From: Rikenellaceae bacterium
GTDB lineage: Bacteria > Bacteroidota > Bacteroidia > Bacteroidales > Rikenellaceae
Length of the DNA: 64,000 nt
Direction of reading: 5' to 3'
Assembly: GCA_015060005.1 (NCBI GenBank)
Contig: SUZI01000001.1
Coordinates: forward strand, 1-64,000
In this document: one piece after another, positions 51,205 to 60,561 of the stretch
How positions within the stretch are numbered: position 1 is the stretch's first letter
How the letters are laid out: every line of letters starts with the position of its first letter
Translations under genes and position numbers: made by a program
The notes under the pieces: model-generated
What the model was told of the DNA's origin: nothing
Database searches by the model: none
Seen by the model: only the letters and a program-made list of their open reading frames with translations

Positions 51205-51241
51205 AAAAATAGCTGAGCACTATTCTTGCTCAGCTATTTTT
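51205..51241. terminator. Bidirectional terminator
   Basis: AAAAATAGCTGAGCA-CTATTCT-TGCTCAGCTATTTTT between convergent genes. Confidence 0.8.
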
Positions 51242-51260
51242 TTAATCTCAAGTGTCCTTA

Positions 51261-51881
51261 TTAGAACATCAACGCTGTGCCGATGTAGAAGTTCAAAAGA
51301 CGCAACTTTGCGTCGCCTGCCTCGGATGCTATCTCGTTCTTCATAATGTTGACCAAGCTGTGCTCAAAGCCCACGAAGAACTGCCACTGACGCCACAACT
51401 CAACACCGAGGTTATAGTTCAGACCGAAATCAAAACGCTGGATGCTATCTCCAAAGACGTCGCTCTTGACCTTCATACCATCAACCTTCGCCACACTCTT
51501 ACCCAAGACACCGAGTGCGAAATATGGACCTAAGCCGGCTGTGAGTGATACAGTCTGACTAACAGGCAAACGATAACCAAAGTTGAAAGGCAACTCCAGA
51601 TAGCCTAAGTTATCGTGAGCATTGGTAGCATAAGCACCCTTGAGCGAGTAGAGCAACTTACCATCAACGAAGAAACCGTCGGTGATAGCCTGCGAGAGGT
51701 CCATCTCGGCACGAACACCAAGGTGGAAACCAACGTAAGAGTCAGACGATATAGAGCCCACATCCATCTTCATCTTCTCCCACGAGATATTAAAACCACC
51801 AACCAAACCGTAACGTATATCCTGTGCTACTACAGATGAGACAGCCAACAAGGCAACCAATGCTAAAACAACTTTTTTCAT
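51261..51881 (-). CDS. Outer-membrane beta-barrel (porin-family/PorT-like) protein
   Basis: Signal peptide MKKVVLALVALLAVSSVVAQ; GLVGGFNISW…VGFHLGVRAEMDL…; C-terminal FYIGTALMF. Confidence 0.8.
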   Translation of the reverse strand: MKKVVLALVALLAVSSVVAQDIRYGLVGGFNISWEKMKMDVGSISSDSYVGFHLGVRAEMDLSQAITDGFFVDGKLLYSLKGAYATNAHDNLGYLELPFNFGYRLPVSQTVSLTAGLGPYFALGVLGKSVAKVDGMKVKSDVFGDSIQRFDFGLNYNLGVELWRQWQFFVGFEHSLVNIMKNEIASEAGDAKLRLLNFYIGTALMF

Positions 51882-51988
51882 ATTCCAAAGTGATTAAATA
51901 TTACTCTACAAATGTATACATATTTTTGAATTAAAACAAATCATTGCACATAAGAGATAATATTTTATAAAATACGGCATCTTTTTAT

Positions 51989-51996
51989 TACCTTTG
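51989..51996 (+). promoter_or_regulatory. -7 element (TACCTTTG) for rpe
   Basis: TACCTTTG 31 bp upstream of the ATG at 52028. Confidence 0.5.
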
Positions 51997-52027
51997 CCGT
52001 AGAAGATAAATAAAAGTTCAGTAATAT

Positions 52028-52681
52028 ATGAAACGTATAATCTCTCCTTCGATGCTCTCGGCAGATTTTGGAAATCTGGAGCGTGATACCCAAATGATTG
52101 ACCGCAGCCGTGCCGAGTGGGTACATATCGACGTGATGGATGGAGTATTTGTGCCAAACATCTCATTTGGCTTCCCTGTGATGAAGCCCATACGCCAAGC
52201 CACAAGCAAGGTGCTCGACGTGCATCTGATGATTGTTGAGCCCGAGAAATATGTAGAGCGTTTCGTCAATGATGGAGCCGACTACGTAACATTCCACATC
52301 GAGGCGACAGAGCGAGCTGAGCACTGCATAGAGCTGATACACAACGCCGGAGCCAAGGCAGGAGTATCTATCAAGCCTGCGACACCTACCGACGCCATAC
52401 GCGACATCCTGCCAAAGGTAGAACTCGTGCTGGTTATGAGCGTAGAGCCAGGATTTGGCGGACAGTCGTTTATGCCTATCGCCGTAGACAAAGTCAAAGA
52501 GCTGGCAGCAATGCGAGAGGAGATGGGGCTGGACTTCACGATTGAGGTCGACGGAGGCATATCATCCAAGAATGCCGCACTGCTCTTCGATGCAGGAGCT
52601 GAGGCTTTAGTTGCTGGTAGTGCAGTATTTAAGGCGGAGAGCCCCGAACAGGAGATTATAAATATGCTTGAGGCTAAATAA
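52028..52681 (+). CDS. rpe: Ribulose-phosphate 3-epimerase
   Basis: ISPSMLSADFGNLERD, WVHIDVMDGVFVPNISFG, VMSVEPGFGGQSF and EVDGGIS. Confidence 0.97.
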   Translation: MKRIISPSMLSADFGNLERDTQMIDRSRAEWVHIDVMDGVFVPNISFGFPVMKPIRQATSKVLDVHLMIVEPEKYVERFVNDGADYVTFHIEATERAEHCIELIHNAGAKAGVSIKPATPTDAIRDILPKVELVLVMSVEPGFGGQSFMPIAVDKVKELAAMREEMGLDFTIEVDGGISSKNAALLFDAGAEALVAGSAVFKAESPEQEIINMLEAK

Positions 52682-52692
52682 CACCCACGCAG

Positions 52693-54621
52693 ATGATTTC
52701 ACTCGACAACCTCACAGTCAGCTTTGGTGGCTGGACACTATTCGACCAGATATCGTTCCTGATAAACGAGAAGGACCGTATAGGTCTTGTAGGAAAGAAC
52801 GGTGCCGGCAAGACCACCCTACTCCGTATAATAACAGGTGAGCAGCAGCCAACCGAGGGTTGTGTAACGCTCAATGGCGAGTGCACCATAGGCTACCTTC
52901 CACAGCAGATGCGTGTGGCTGACACAACGACACTGCGTGCCGAGACCGAGAAGGCTTTTGCCGAGGTGTTGGCTTTGGAGGCCGAGATTGAACAGCTGAC
53001 CAATCAGATAGCCACACGCGAGGATTATGAGTCGGAGGAGTACGCATCGCTGCTCCAACGCCTGAACCACGCACAGGACCACTACCGCATACTCGGAGGC
53101 GACACCCGTGAGGCTGACATCGAGAAGACACTCATCGGACTTGGCTTCCGCCGCGAGGACTTCTCTCGCCCAACGAGCGAGTTCTCGGGAGGTTGGCGTA
53201 TGCGAATAGAGCTGGCAAAATTGCTTCTGCGTCGCCCCTCGATATTTCTGCTTGACGAGCCGACAAACCACCTCGACATAGAGAGTATCCAATGGTTAGA
53301 GGAGTACCTGAAGAACTACAACGGAGCTGTGCTCCTAATATCCCACGACAGGGCATTCCTGGATAATGTAACAACACGCACCATAGAACTCTCGCTCGGC
53401 AAGGTGTACGACTACAAGGTGCCTTATTCGAAATTCGTGGAGCTCCGTCGTGAGCGTCGCCAGCAGCAGATGGCAGCCTACGAAAATCAGCAGCGACTCA
53501 TCGAGAAGACCGAGGAGTTTATCGAGAAGTTCCGCTACAAGCCCACAAAGAGTAATCAGGTGCAGTCGCGTATAAAGCAGCTCGAGAAGCTGGAACGCAT
53601 AGAGGTTGAGGAGGAGGATTTATCACGACTCAACATCAAGTTTCCACCGGCTCCTCGCTCGGGACAGATTGTTGTAGAGGTGAAGGAGGCAGGTAAAGCA
53701 TTTGGCGAGAAACGAGTATTCTCGGATGCCACGTTCACCATAGAGAAGGGGCAGAAGATAGCCCTTGTAGGACGAAATGGCGAGGGCAAGACCACAATGG
53801 CGAGGATGATACTCGGCGAGTTGGCACCTTCGGAGGGTCGTATCCGTCTGGGAACCAACGTCAACATAGGTTATTTCGCTCAAAATCAAGATGATTTGAT
53901 GGATGGCGAATTCACTGTATTCGACACATTAGACCGAGTAGCGGTGGGCGACATACGCACACGTCTGCGTGATATCCTGGGAGCTTTCCTGTTCCGAGGT
54001 GAGGATATAGACAAGAAGGTGAAGGTGCTCTCGGGAGGTGAGCGTAGTCGTCTTGCCATGGCACGACTGATGCTGGAACCATACAACCTGCTCATCCTCG
54101 ATGAGCCTACCAACCATATGGATATGCGTTCGAAGGATATACTGAAGAGTGCACTGCAGAAGTATGACGGAACAGTCATCGTAGTGTCTCACGACAGAGA
54201 GTTTCTGGATGGCTTGGTCGAGAAGGTATACGAGTTCCGCGATGGAGGTGTCAAAGAGTATTTAGGAGGCATATACTACTTCTTAGAGAAGCGTAAGGTG
54301 GAGTCGTTGCAAGAGATTGAACGTAAGGAGATTCCTCAGCATAGCACCCCGAAGGAGAACACCACCGGCAAACTATCATACGAGCAGAAGAAGGAGCAGG
54401 AGAAGTTGCTGCGTAAGCTACGTAAGGCTGTCGAGACAATTGAAGCGGAGCTTGCATCAGTCGAGGAGCAGATAGCCGCCTACGATGCCAAATTTGCCTC
54501 AGCAGCGGAGTATATACAAGCTGACTATGATGCTTATAACGCCCTGAAGAGCCAATATGACCATCTGATGCACGAATGGGAGAAGGCGTCATACGAGGTG
54601 GAGATAACAGAACAACAATAA
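52693..54621 (+). CDS. ABC-F family ATP-binding protein
   Basis: Two ABC domains: GKNGAGKTTLLRII, SGGWRMRIELAKLLLRRPSIFLLDEPTNHLD; GRNGEGKTTMARMI, SGGERSRLAMARLMLEPYNLLILDEPTNHMD; no TM helices. Confidence 0.96.
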   Translation: MISLDNLTVSFGGWTLFDQISFLINEKDRIGLVGKNGAGKTTLLRIITGEQQPTEGCVTLNGECTIGYLPQQMRVADTTTLRAETEKAFAEVLALEAEIEQLTNQIATREDYESEEYASLLQRLNHAQDHYRILGGDTREADIEKTLIGLGFRREDFSRPTSEFSGGWRMRIELAKLLLRRPSIFLLDEPTNHLDIESIQWLEEYLKNYNGAVLLISHDRAFLDNVTTRTIELSLGKVYDYKVPYSKFVELRRERRQQQMAAYENQQRLIEKTEEFIEKFRYKPTKSNQVQSRIKQLEKLERIEVEEEDLSRLNIKFPPAPRSGQIVVEVKEAGKAFGEKRVFSDATFTIEKGQKIALVGRNGEGKTTMARMILGELAPSEGRIRLGTNVNIGYFAQNQDDLMDGEFTVFDTLDRVAVGDIRTRLRDILGAFLFRGEDIDKKVKVLSGGERSRLAMARLMLEPYNLLILDEPTNHMDMRSKDILKSALQKYDGTVIVVSHDREFLDGLVEKVYEFRDGGVKEYLGGIYYFLEKRKVESLQEIERKEIPQHSTPKENTTGKLSYEQKKEQEKLLRKLRKAVETIEAELASVEEQIAAYDAKFASAAEYIQADYDAYNALKSQYDHLMHEWEKASYEVEITEQQ

Positions 54622-54631
54622 CACACATATA

Positions 54632-55372
54632 ATGGAGAAAGAGAAAAACATAGTATTCGGCATACGTCCCGTAGCCGAGGCTATACAGTCGGGTAAGCAG
54701 ATAGAGAAACTTTACATCCGCAAGGGAGCCGAGGGACAGCTGATGACCGAGCTCCGCGACCTGGCATTCCGCCACCGTCTGCGTATTCAGGAGGTGCCTG
54801 TCGAGAAACTCAACCGCCTCACAAAGCTCAACCACCAGGGCGTAGTGGCACAAATATCGCCTATCGAGTATGTCGAGCTGAGCGATATCCTGGAACGCGT
54901 TCCCGAGGACGAGACGCCTCTCATAGTGCTCTTCGATGGCGTTACCGATGTACGTAACTTTGGTGGCATAGCCCGCTCGGCAGAGTGTGCCGGAGCTCAC
55001 GGACTCATCACACCACTGAAGAACTCTGCTCCGGTCAACTCCGACGCTATGCGTTCATCGGCAGGAGCTCTCAACCGCATCCCCGTATGCCGCGTGGGCT
55101 CTATACGCAACACGCTGAAGGCTCTGCAAACCGAGGGCTTCCAGATTGTGGCAGCAACAGAGAAGAGCCGCAAACTCATCTATGATGCCGACTTCCGCAA
55201 GCCTACGGTCATCGTTATGGGTGCTGAGGATACAGGCATTTCTAAAGAGGTGCTGAAGCTCTGCGACGAGCAGTTGGCTATACCTCTCATCGGAGCTATC
55301 GAGTCGCTCAACGTGGCAGCCGCCGCTGCGGTGATGCTCTTCGAGGTGGTGCGTCAGCGTATAGGCGACTAA
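54632..55372 (+). CDS. rlmB: 23S rRNA (guanosine-2'-O)-methyltransferase RlmB-like (SpoU family)
   Basis: VFGIRPVAEAI, LFDGVTDVRNFGGIARSAECAGAHGLI, MGAEDTGISKEVLKLCDEQLAIPLIGAIESLNVAAAAAVML. Confidence 0.94.
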   Translation: MEKEKNIVFGIRPVAEAIQSGKQIEKLYIRKGAEGQLMTELRDLAFRHRLRIQEVPVEKLNRLTKLNHQGVVAQISPIEYVELSDILERVPEDETPLIVLFDGVTDVRNFGGIARSAECAGAHGLITPLKNSAPVNSDAMRSSAGALNRIPVCRVGSIRNTLKALQTEGFQIVAATEKSRKLIYDADFRKPTVIVMGAEDTGISKEVLKLCDEQLAIPLIGAIESLNVAAAAAVMLFEVVRQRIGD

Positions 55373-55376
55373 GGAG

Positions 55377-55940
55377 ATGAAAAGCACGATAGTCCACCCC
55401 GAGGTGGGGGAGGTAACACTCTCTGCCACACGCCGCTCGCGTCGCATATCTCTCACAGTGCGACCATCGGGCGAGGTGCGACTATCCTACCCTATCGCCA
55501 TCCCTACAAAGAAGGCTTTAGAGTTTCTCGAGCAAAAGAGGGAGTGGGTCATCCGCAGCAAAGCACGATACGCTACCCAGCGAGCCGACACACCACCTAT
55601 CTCGGCAGAGCGACGCGAGGAGCTGCGTGCTGAGGCTAAGGCATACCTCCCTGCACGCGTGGCAGAGATAGCAAATGCCTGCGGGTTGAGCTATGGTAGG
55701 GTTACGATACGTGCAACACGCTCCAAGTGGGGCTCTTGCACGTGGCAAAACAACATATCGCTGAGCCTCTACTTGATGCTGTTGCCACGCCACCTGATAG
55801 ACTATGTCATCATCCACGAGCTGTGCCACACCCGCCACCACAACCACTCAGAGGCGTTCCACGCTATGGTCAACTCGATGGTCGGCGGCAGAGAACGGGA
55901 GCTGAGAGACGAGCTGCGACGCTATACAATCAATATTTAA
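55377..55940 (+). CDS. YgjP/SprT-like M48-family metallopeptidase (DUF45)
   Basis: ATRSKWGSCTWQNNISLSLYLMLLPRHLIDYVIIHELCHTRHHNHSEAFHAMV (HELCH zinc motif). Confidence 0.93.
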   Translation: MKSTIVHPEVGEVTLSATRRSRRISLTVRPSGEVRLSYPIAIPTKKALEFLEQKREWVIRSKARYATQRADTPPISAERREELRAEAKAYLPARVAEIANACGLSYGRVTIRATRSKWGSCTWQNNISLSLYLMLLPRHLIDYVIIHELCHTRHHNHSEAFHAMVNSMVGGRERELRDELRRYTINI

Positions 55941-56003
55941 GGCAGGCTCTGAACGAGTCCAAAGATATAATTACGCCACGAAGGCAACTTTTTTCTTAAA
56001 AAA

Positions 56004-56035
56004 TTTGCATTATTAAAAAAAGGTCCATATATTTG
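56004..56035 (+). promoter_or_regulatory. Promoter of tRNA-Phe
   Basis: TTTG 56004-56007, 20-bp gap, TATATTTG 56028-56035. Confidence 0.6.
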
Positions 56036-56060
56036 CACTCGCTTTCGAGCAATATATGAT

Positions 56061-56133
56061 GGTGCCATAGCTCAGATGGTAGAGCAAAGGACTGAAAATC
56101 CTTGTGTCCCCGGTTCGATTCCTGGTGGCACCA
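56061..56133 (+). tRNA. tRNA-Phe (anticodon GAA)
   Basis: Complete cloverleaf GGTGCCATAGCTCAG…AAGGA-CTGAAAA-TCCTT…CCCCGGTTCGATTCCTGGTGGCACCA. Confidence 0.95.
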
Positions 56134-56292
56134 CTTGAACCAAAGGTTAAAAACAACAAAACGCTGCAAATCAATGATTTGCGGCGTTTTTCTTTTTGTT
56201 ATATATGCCCATTTAGGGTGTTTTTGACCATTAAGCCATAACAAAAAAAAGAGATCTTGCGACCTCTTTCTTTTGTTATATAAACTTTTTCA

Positions 56293-57678
56293 CTACTCCT
56301 CGGGTGCGAACATAGGGTCCCACGATGGCAACAGGATAGGCTCCTGCTCCAACATCTTGAGAATATCCTCGGGGACATATTTCTTCTCAACCACCACGCG
56401 GAACATATACTCCTCAAACCACTCGTCGGTCATAATCAGGTTACCTTGCCAGCCCGATGCTGCACCCCAACTATTCTCAACCATCCACTTGCGAGGTACA
56501 CCCGCCTCATCCAAATCGACAGCGATAAGTGTCATAGCGTGTGAAGAGCCACTTGCATACGTCTGAATACGCTCTCGCTTATCCATACCGAACTCTGTGC
56601 CAAACAACGATGCGTAATCGAAATTAGCCACATCGAGCGTACCCTTCTTTCTGTCGAGGAACTTACCCACGTCGCAAGAGAAATACATAGCCGTATTATC
56701 CTTGATAGAGGCTATCGCCAACTCCTTCACTCGCTCAATAGGCAGATTTACATACAACCAATTCTCGCCATCATAGACGTGGCGGTCATACTCAATCTCG
56801 TATACCTTGCCATACTCGCGTGATGGGTCGTTCATCACCATAATATAGTTATGCTCCAAATCCTCGCCTATATACTCCTCATAGAAGCTCTTTGGAGTAT
56901 AGCTCTTTTTGCTCACTAAATTACCCTGCTTGTCGTAGCGTGCCCACTCAAACTCCGTAGGTGGAACGCCCAGACACTCCACCAGGATACGATATACCTC
57001 CGAGAGCATCTCCTCCTTACGCTTCATAGCCTTCGTCTCCTTCAGACCACGCAACTCGAGTGCCCACTCACGCAACTTGAGCTTGAGTATCATACCCATC
57101 TGCGTGGTGCTGTTGCTCTGGTAGGTCTCAGGCATAGCCTCCTTTGGCACTACGCCATACTTCATTATAAGGTTCGACACGCCCGTAAACTGTCCACCGT
57201 CGCCAATAGGGTTTTTCAGCAGCCAATCCACCTTTCTATCATCGAGAGGCAGCTCACGCGTGTCGATTATCGCCTGCAGGAAGAGGTTTGACTTCTCCAA
57301 CAAATCGTAGAACGAGTTGTAGTTCTGCGAAAACTCCATCGCTGGCAAGTCATACTTCTCTATCATCTTGGCACGCAACACGTTCAATCCCGTGAAGAGC
57401 CAGCATCTGCCCGACGACTTCTGGTCGGTTATACCCTTTGTCTTCACGCGGTGCGAGAAGTGGGTGTCGCACATCGCTAAATTATCGGCATTTATAGCCA
57501 GCGTCGCTATCGAGTTCGACGCCAACGCATTCTTCACTGCTCGCTGCTCAGCCGAGCCCGTATAGCTCTGGCTTATACGCTCCAACATCTCGGCACTTAT
57601 GCCGCCATCGTTATGCTGTGCATTAGCGGCAAACGCTCCCGCTAAAAGCACTGCTGCACAAATAATCAATCTCTTCAT
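56293..57678 (-). CDS. C1-family cysteine aminopeptidase (PepC/bleomycin hydrolase-like), secreted
   Basis: Signal peptide; KSSGRCWLFTGLNVLRAKM (active Cys), GSSHAMTLIAVDLDEAG (His), WMVENSWGAASGWQG (Asn). Confidence 0.93.
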   Translation of the reverse strand: MKRLIICAAVLLAGAFAANAQHNDGGISAEMLERISQSYTGSAEQRAVKNALASNSIATLAINADNLAMCDTHFSHRVKTKGITDQKSSGRCWLFTGLNVLRAKMIEKYDLPAMEFSQNYNSFYDLLEKSNLFLQAIIDTRELPLDDRKVDWLLKNPIGDGGQFTGVSNLIMKYGVVPKEAMPETYQSNSTTQMGMILKLKLREWALELRGLKETKAMKRKEEMLSEVYRILVECLGVPPTEFEWARYDKQGNLVSKKSYTPKSFYEEYIGEDLEHNYIMVMNDPSREYGKVYEIEYDRHVYDGENWLYVNLPIERVKELAIASIKDNTAMYFSCDVGKFLDRKKGTLDVANFDYASLFGTEFGMDKRERIQTYASGSSHAMTLIAVDLDEAGVPRKWMVENSWGAASGWQGNLIMTDEWFEEYMFRVVVEKKYVPEDILKMLEQEPILLPSWDPMFAPEE

Positions 57679-57694
57679 ATACTCTTGTTTTAGT

Positions 57695-58366
57695 TTATTT
57701 CATTCGTGTTGTTATATGGAAACATCGCTGCTTCTTCTCATATTTCACATAACATTTTTTCGCCAGCTGCAACTCTCTCAGCACCTCCATCAGCACTCGC
57801 TTAAGCTCGCTCCGTGAGGCTTTACGGTATATGCTATCACCTTTCGAAGCATCGAAACGCGAATATGTGATATCGAATGTCGTAGCGTAGCAGTGTGCAG
57901 AGTTTTTTGACGCATTGACATTCACTTGCCCGAGCTTTAGGACATCCTCACGTGTTCGCAATACCGATGTAACAATCAGACGATAGGGAGCTATATGCTG
58001 CTCCTGCAGACGCTCCGCAAAGCCCTCCGCAATCATATCGAGCAGGCGGCTGCCGCCGGGTGTCAGATAGGGCACCGAGTGGGTGAGGGGGTCTACCTTA
58101 TAATATTGATTATCTTCAATCTTCACAAGCTGAGATGCCGCCGCCCGAACATCTGCTCGGGTCTCGGGCGGAACGATGCCAACCGCCTTGGCAGTCTCGA
58201 CCTGCACAGGATTCTTATCATTAAAGAGCTTTTGGCATAACTTATGGCTCGCATCAGAGTCCCGTAACGACACGTCATACACCGTCCAGATGATACCACC
58301 TATAACGAGCAACGCCGCTACTATGCCCGCCGCTATGATAAGTATGTTTTTGTATCGTTGACCCAT
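57695..58366 (-). CDS. DUF5715-like membrane-anchored protein
   Basis: N-terminal TM; LTPGGSRLLDMIAEGFAERLQEQHIAPYRLIVTSVLRTREDVLKLGQVNVNASKNSAHCYATTFDITYSRF (peptidase M15-like SxHxxxxxxD pattern). Confidence 0.75.
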   Translation of the reverse strand: MGQRYKNILIIAAGIVAALLVIGGIIWTVYDVSLRDSDASHKLCQKLFNDKNPVQVETAKAVGIVPPETRADVRAAASQLVKIEDNQYYKVDPLTHSVPYLTPGGSRLLDMIAEGFAERLQEQHIAPYRLIVTSVLRTREDVLKLGQVNVNASKNSAHCYATTFDITYSRFDASKGDSIYRKASRSELKRVLMEVLRELQLAKKCYVKYEKKQRCFHITTRMK

Positions 58367-58466
58367 TTTTAGCCTGCTTTCCAGCGTTAATCTCTGCGAA
58401 GATAGTGATTTTTCAGCAAATAGTTATCGCAGAGTAACATTTTGTTAATAAAATAACGCAAGAGGA

Positions 58467-58497
58467 TTGGCGTTGCAAAAAAATATCATTATATTTG
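58467..58497 (+). promoter_or_regulatory. Promoter of the NifU-like/GGGtGRT pair
   Basis: TTG 58467-58469, 20-bp gap, TATATTTG 58490-58497. Confidence 0.6.
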
Positions 58498-58584
58498 CGT
58501 TGGAATTTTGCGTAACTACGCCTTTTTCCGTTAACAAAAGCAGACAGCAATTGTTACAATAACAAATAAACACTTTTCAAAATT

Positions 58585-59277
58585 ATGATTTATTCACACG
58601 AGGTGCAGCAGATGTGCTGCGTTAAAAAGGGTGCTAACCACGCATCAGCTCCTATTCCACAGGAGGGCAAGTGGGTTGTAGCAAAGGAGATTAAGGATAT
58701 CTCTGGTCTTACACACGGTATTGGATGGTGTGCTCCACAGCAGGGTGCTTGTAAGCTTACACTCAACGTTAAGGAGGGTATCATTCAGGAGGCTTTGGTT
58801 GAGACTATCGGTTGCTCTGGTATGACTCACTCAGCAGCTATGGCATCAGAGATTCTCCCAGGTAAGACTATCTTGGAGGCTTTGAATACCGACTTGGTTT
58901 GCGACGCTATCAACACCGCTATGCGTGAGCTCTTCAAGCAGATTGTATACGGTCGTACACAGTCAGCATTCTCTGAGGGCGGTCTTACTATCGGTGCCTC
59001 TTTGGAGGATTTGGGTAAGGGTCTTCGCTCACAGGTAGGTACTATGTTCGGTACTTTGGCTAAGGGTACTCGTTACTTGGAGATGGCTGAGGGTTACTGT
59101 ACTCGTATGGCACTCGACGCTAACGACGAGGTTATCGGCTACGAGTTCGTTCACCTTGGCAAGATGATGGAGTTCATCAAGAAGGGCATCGAGCCAGCTG
59201 AGGCTTTGGAGAAGTCAAAGGGCTCTTATGGTCGCTTCAAGGATGCAGTTAAGTACATCGACCCACGTCAGGAGTAA
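58585..59277 (+). CDS. NifU/IscU-like iron-sulfur scaffold-type protein, uncharacterised
   Basis: WCAPQQGACKLTLNVKEGIIQEALVETIGCSGMTHSAAMASEILPGKTILEALNTDLVCDAIN resembles IscU/NifU-N arrangement; paired with a GGGtGRT protein. Confidence 0.65.
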   Translation: MIYSHEVQQMCCVKKGANHASAPIPQEGKWVVAKEIKDISGLTHGIGWCAPQQGACKLTLNVKEGIIQEALVETIGCSGMTHSAAMASEILPGKTILEALNTDLVCDAINTAMRELFKQIVYGRTQSAFSEGGLTIGASLEDLGKGLRSQVGTMFGTLAKGTRYLEMAEGYCTRMALDANDEVIGYEFVHLGKMMEFIKKGIEPAEALEKSKGSYGRFKDAVKYIDPRQE

Positions 59278-59313
59278 TCCACATTGTTTAATCGAAAAAA
59301 CAGAGAAAAATAT

Positions 59314-60318
59314 ATGGCAAATTTATTTGAGAGCTACGAGCGCCGAATCGACCACATCAACGAGGTGCTCGCACAGTACGGAATCAAGAGCATCGAGGAG
59401 GCAAAGGCTATCTGTGATGCTAAGGGTATCGACCCATACAAGATGTGTGAGGAGACACAGCCTATCTGCTTCGAGAATGCAAAGTGGGCTTATGTAGTGG
59501 GTGCTGCTATCGCTATTAAGAAGGGTTGCACTTCAGCTGCTGACGCTGCCGAGGCTATCGGCGAGGGTTTGCAGGCATTCTGCATCGCAGGTTCAGTTGC
59601 TGACGACCGTAAGGTAGGTATTGGCCACGGTAACCTCGCTGCACGTCTGTTGCGTGAGGAGACTCAGTGCTTCGCATTCCTGGCAGGTCACGAGTCATTC
59701 GCTGCTGCTGAGGGTGCTATTAAGATTGCCGAGATGGCTAACCGTGTTCGTAAGAACCCATTGCGTGTTATCTTGAACGGTTTGGGTAAGGATGCTGCGA
59801 AGATTATCTCTCGTATCAATGGTTTTACCTATGTTGAGACTAAGTTCGACTACTATACAGGCGAGGTAGCAGAGGTTGCACAGACTCCATATTCTGACGG
59901 TTTGCGTGCAAAGGTACGTTGCTACGGTGCTGACGATGTTCGCGAGGGCGTTGCTATTATGTGGAAGGAGGACGTTGATGTATCTATCACAGGTAACTCA
60001 ACCAACCCAACACGTTTCCAGCACCCTGTTGCAGGTACTTACAAGAAGGAGCGTGTATTGGCAGGCAAGAAGTACTTCTCAGTAGCATCTGGTGGTGGTA
60101 CAGGTCGCACATTGCACCCAGATAATATGGCTGCAGGTCCCGCATCATACGGCATGACCGACACACTCGGTCGTATGCACTCTGACGCTCAGTTTGCTGG
60201 TTCTTCATCAGTTCCTGCACACGTTGAGATGATGGGCTTCCTCGGTATGGGTAACAACCCTATGGTAGGTGCTACAGTGGCTGTTGCAGTGGCTGTTCAG
60301 CAGGCAATGACTGAGTAA
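59314..60318 (+). CDS. GGGtGRT family protein
   Basis: Contains the name-giving motif SVASGGGTGRTLHPDNMAAGPASYGMTDTLG; start set at MANLFESYERR. Confidence 0.88.
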   Translation: MANLFESYERRIDHINEVLAQYGIKSIEEAKAICDAKGIDPYKMCEETQPICFENAKWAYVVGAAIAIKKGCTSAADAAEAIGEGLQAFCIAGSVADDRKVGIGHGNLAARLLREETQCFAFLAGHESFAAAEGAIKIAEMANRVRKNPLRVILNGLGKDAAKIISRINGFTYVETKFDYYTGEVAEVAQTPYSDGLRAKVRCYGADDVREGVAIMWKEDVDVSITGNSTNPTRFQHPVAGTYKKERVLAGKKYFSVASGGGTGRTLHPDNMAAGPASYGMTDTLGRMHSDAQFAGSSSVPAHVEMMGFLGMGNNPMVGATVAVAVAVQQAMTE

Positions 60319-60342
60319 ACAAAACTCAATATAAATAGTAAG

Positions 60343-60369
60343 AGGCTGTCGCAACATTTGTGACAGCCT
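60343..60369 (+). terminator. Terminator of the GGGtGRT pair
   Basis: AGGCTGTCGCAA-CAT-TTGTGACAGCCT followed by TTTTT. Confidence 0.8.
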
Positions 60370-60527
60370 TTTTTACCATCTATTCACAACTTTATTTTTA
60401 GTTATTCTCTAACCAAGAGTAATATTTCTCATTGCGACTTAAACAACCCTAAATTCCCTAATCTCCCTAAATTACCTATCCAAAACCTGCCTCGCCAGCC
60501 CTTTAGTATCCCTTAGCAAAAGAAAAA

Positions 60528-60555
60528 ACGCGGGCAACCATTCGATAACCCGCGT
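60528..60555 (-). terminator. Terminator of the LRR lipoprotein gene
   Basis: ACGCGGG…CCCGCGT; minus strand followed by TTTTTTCTTTT. Confidence 0.65.
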
Positions 60556-60561
60556 CTTGCA

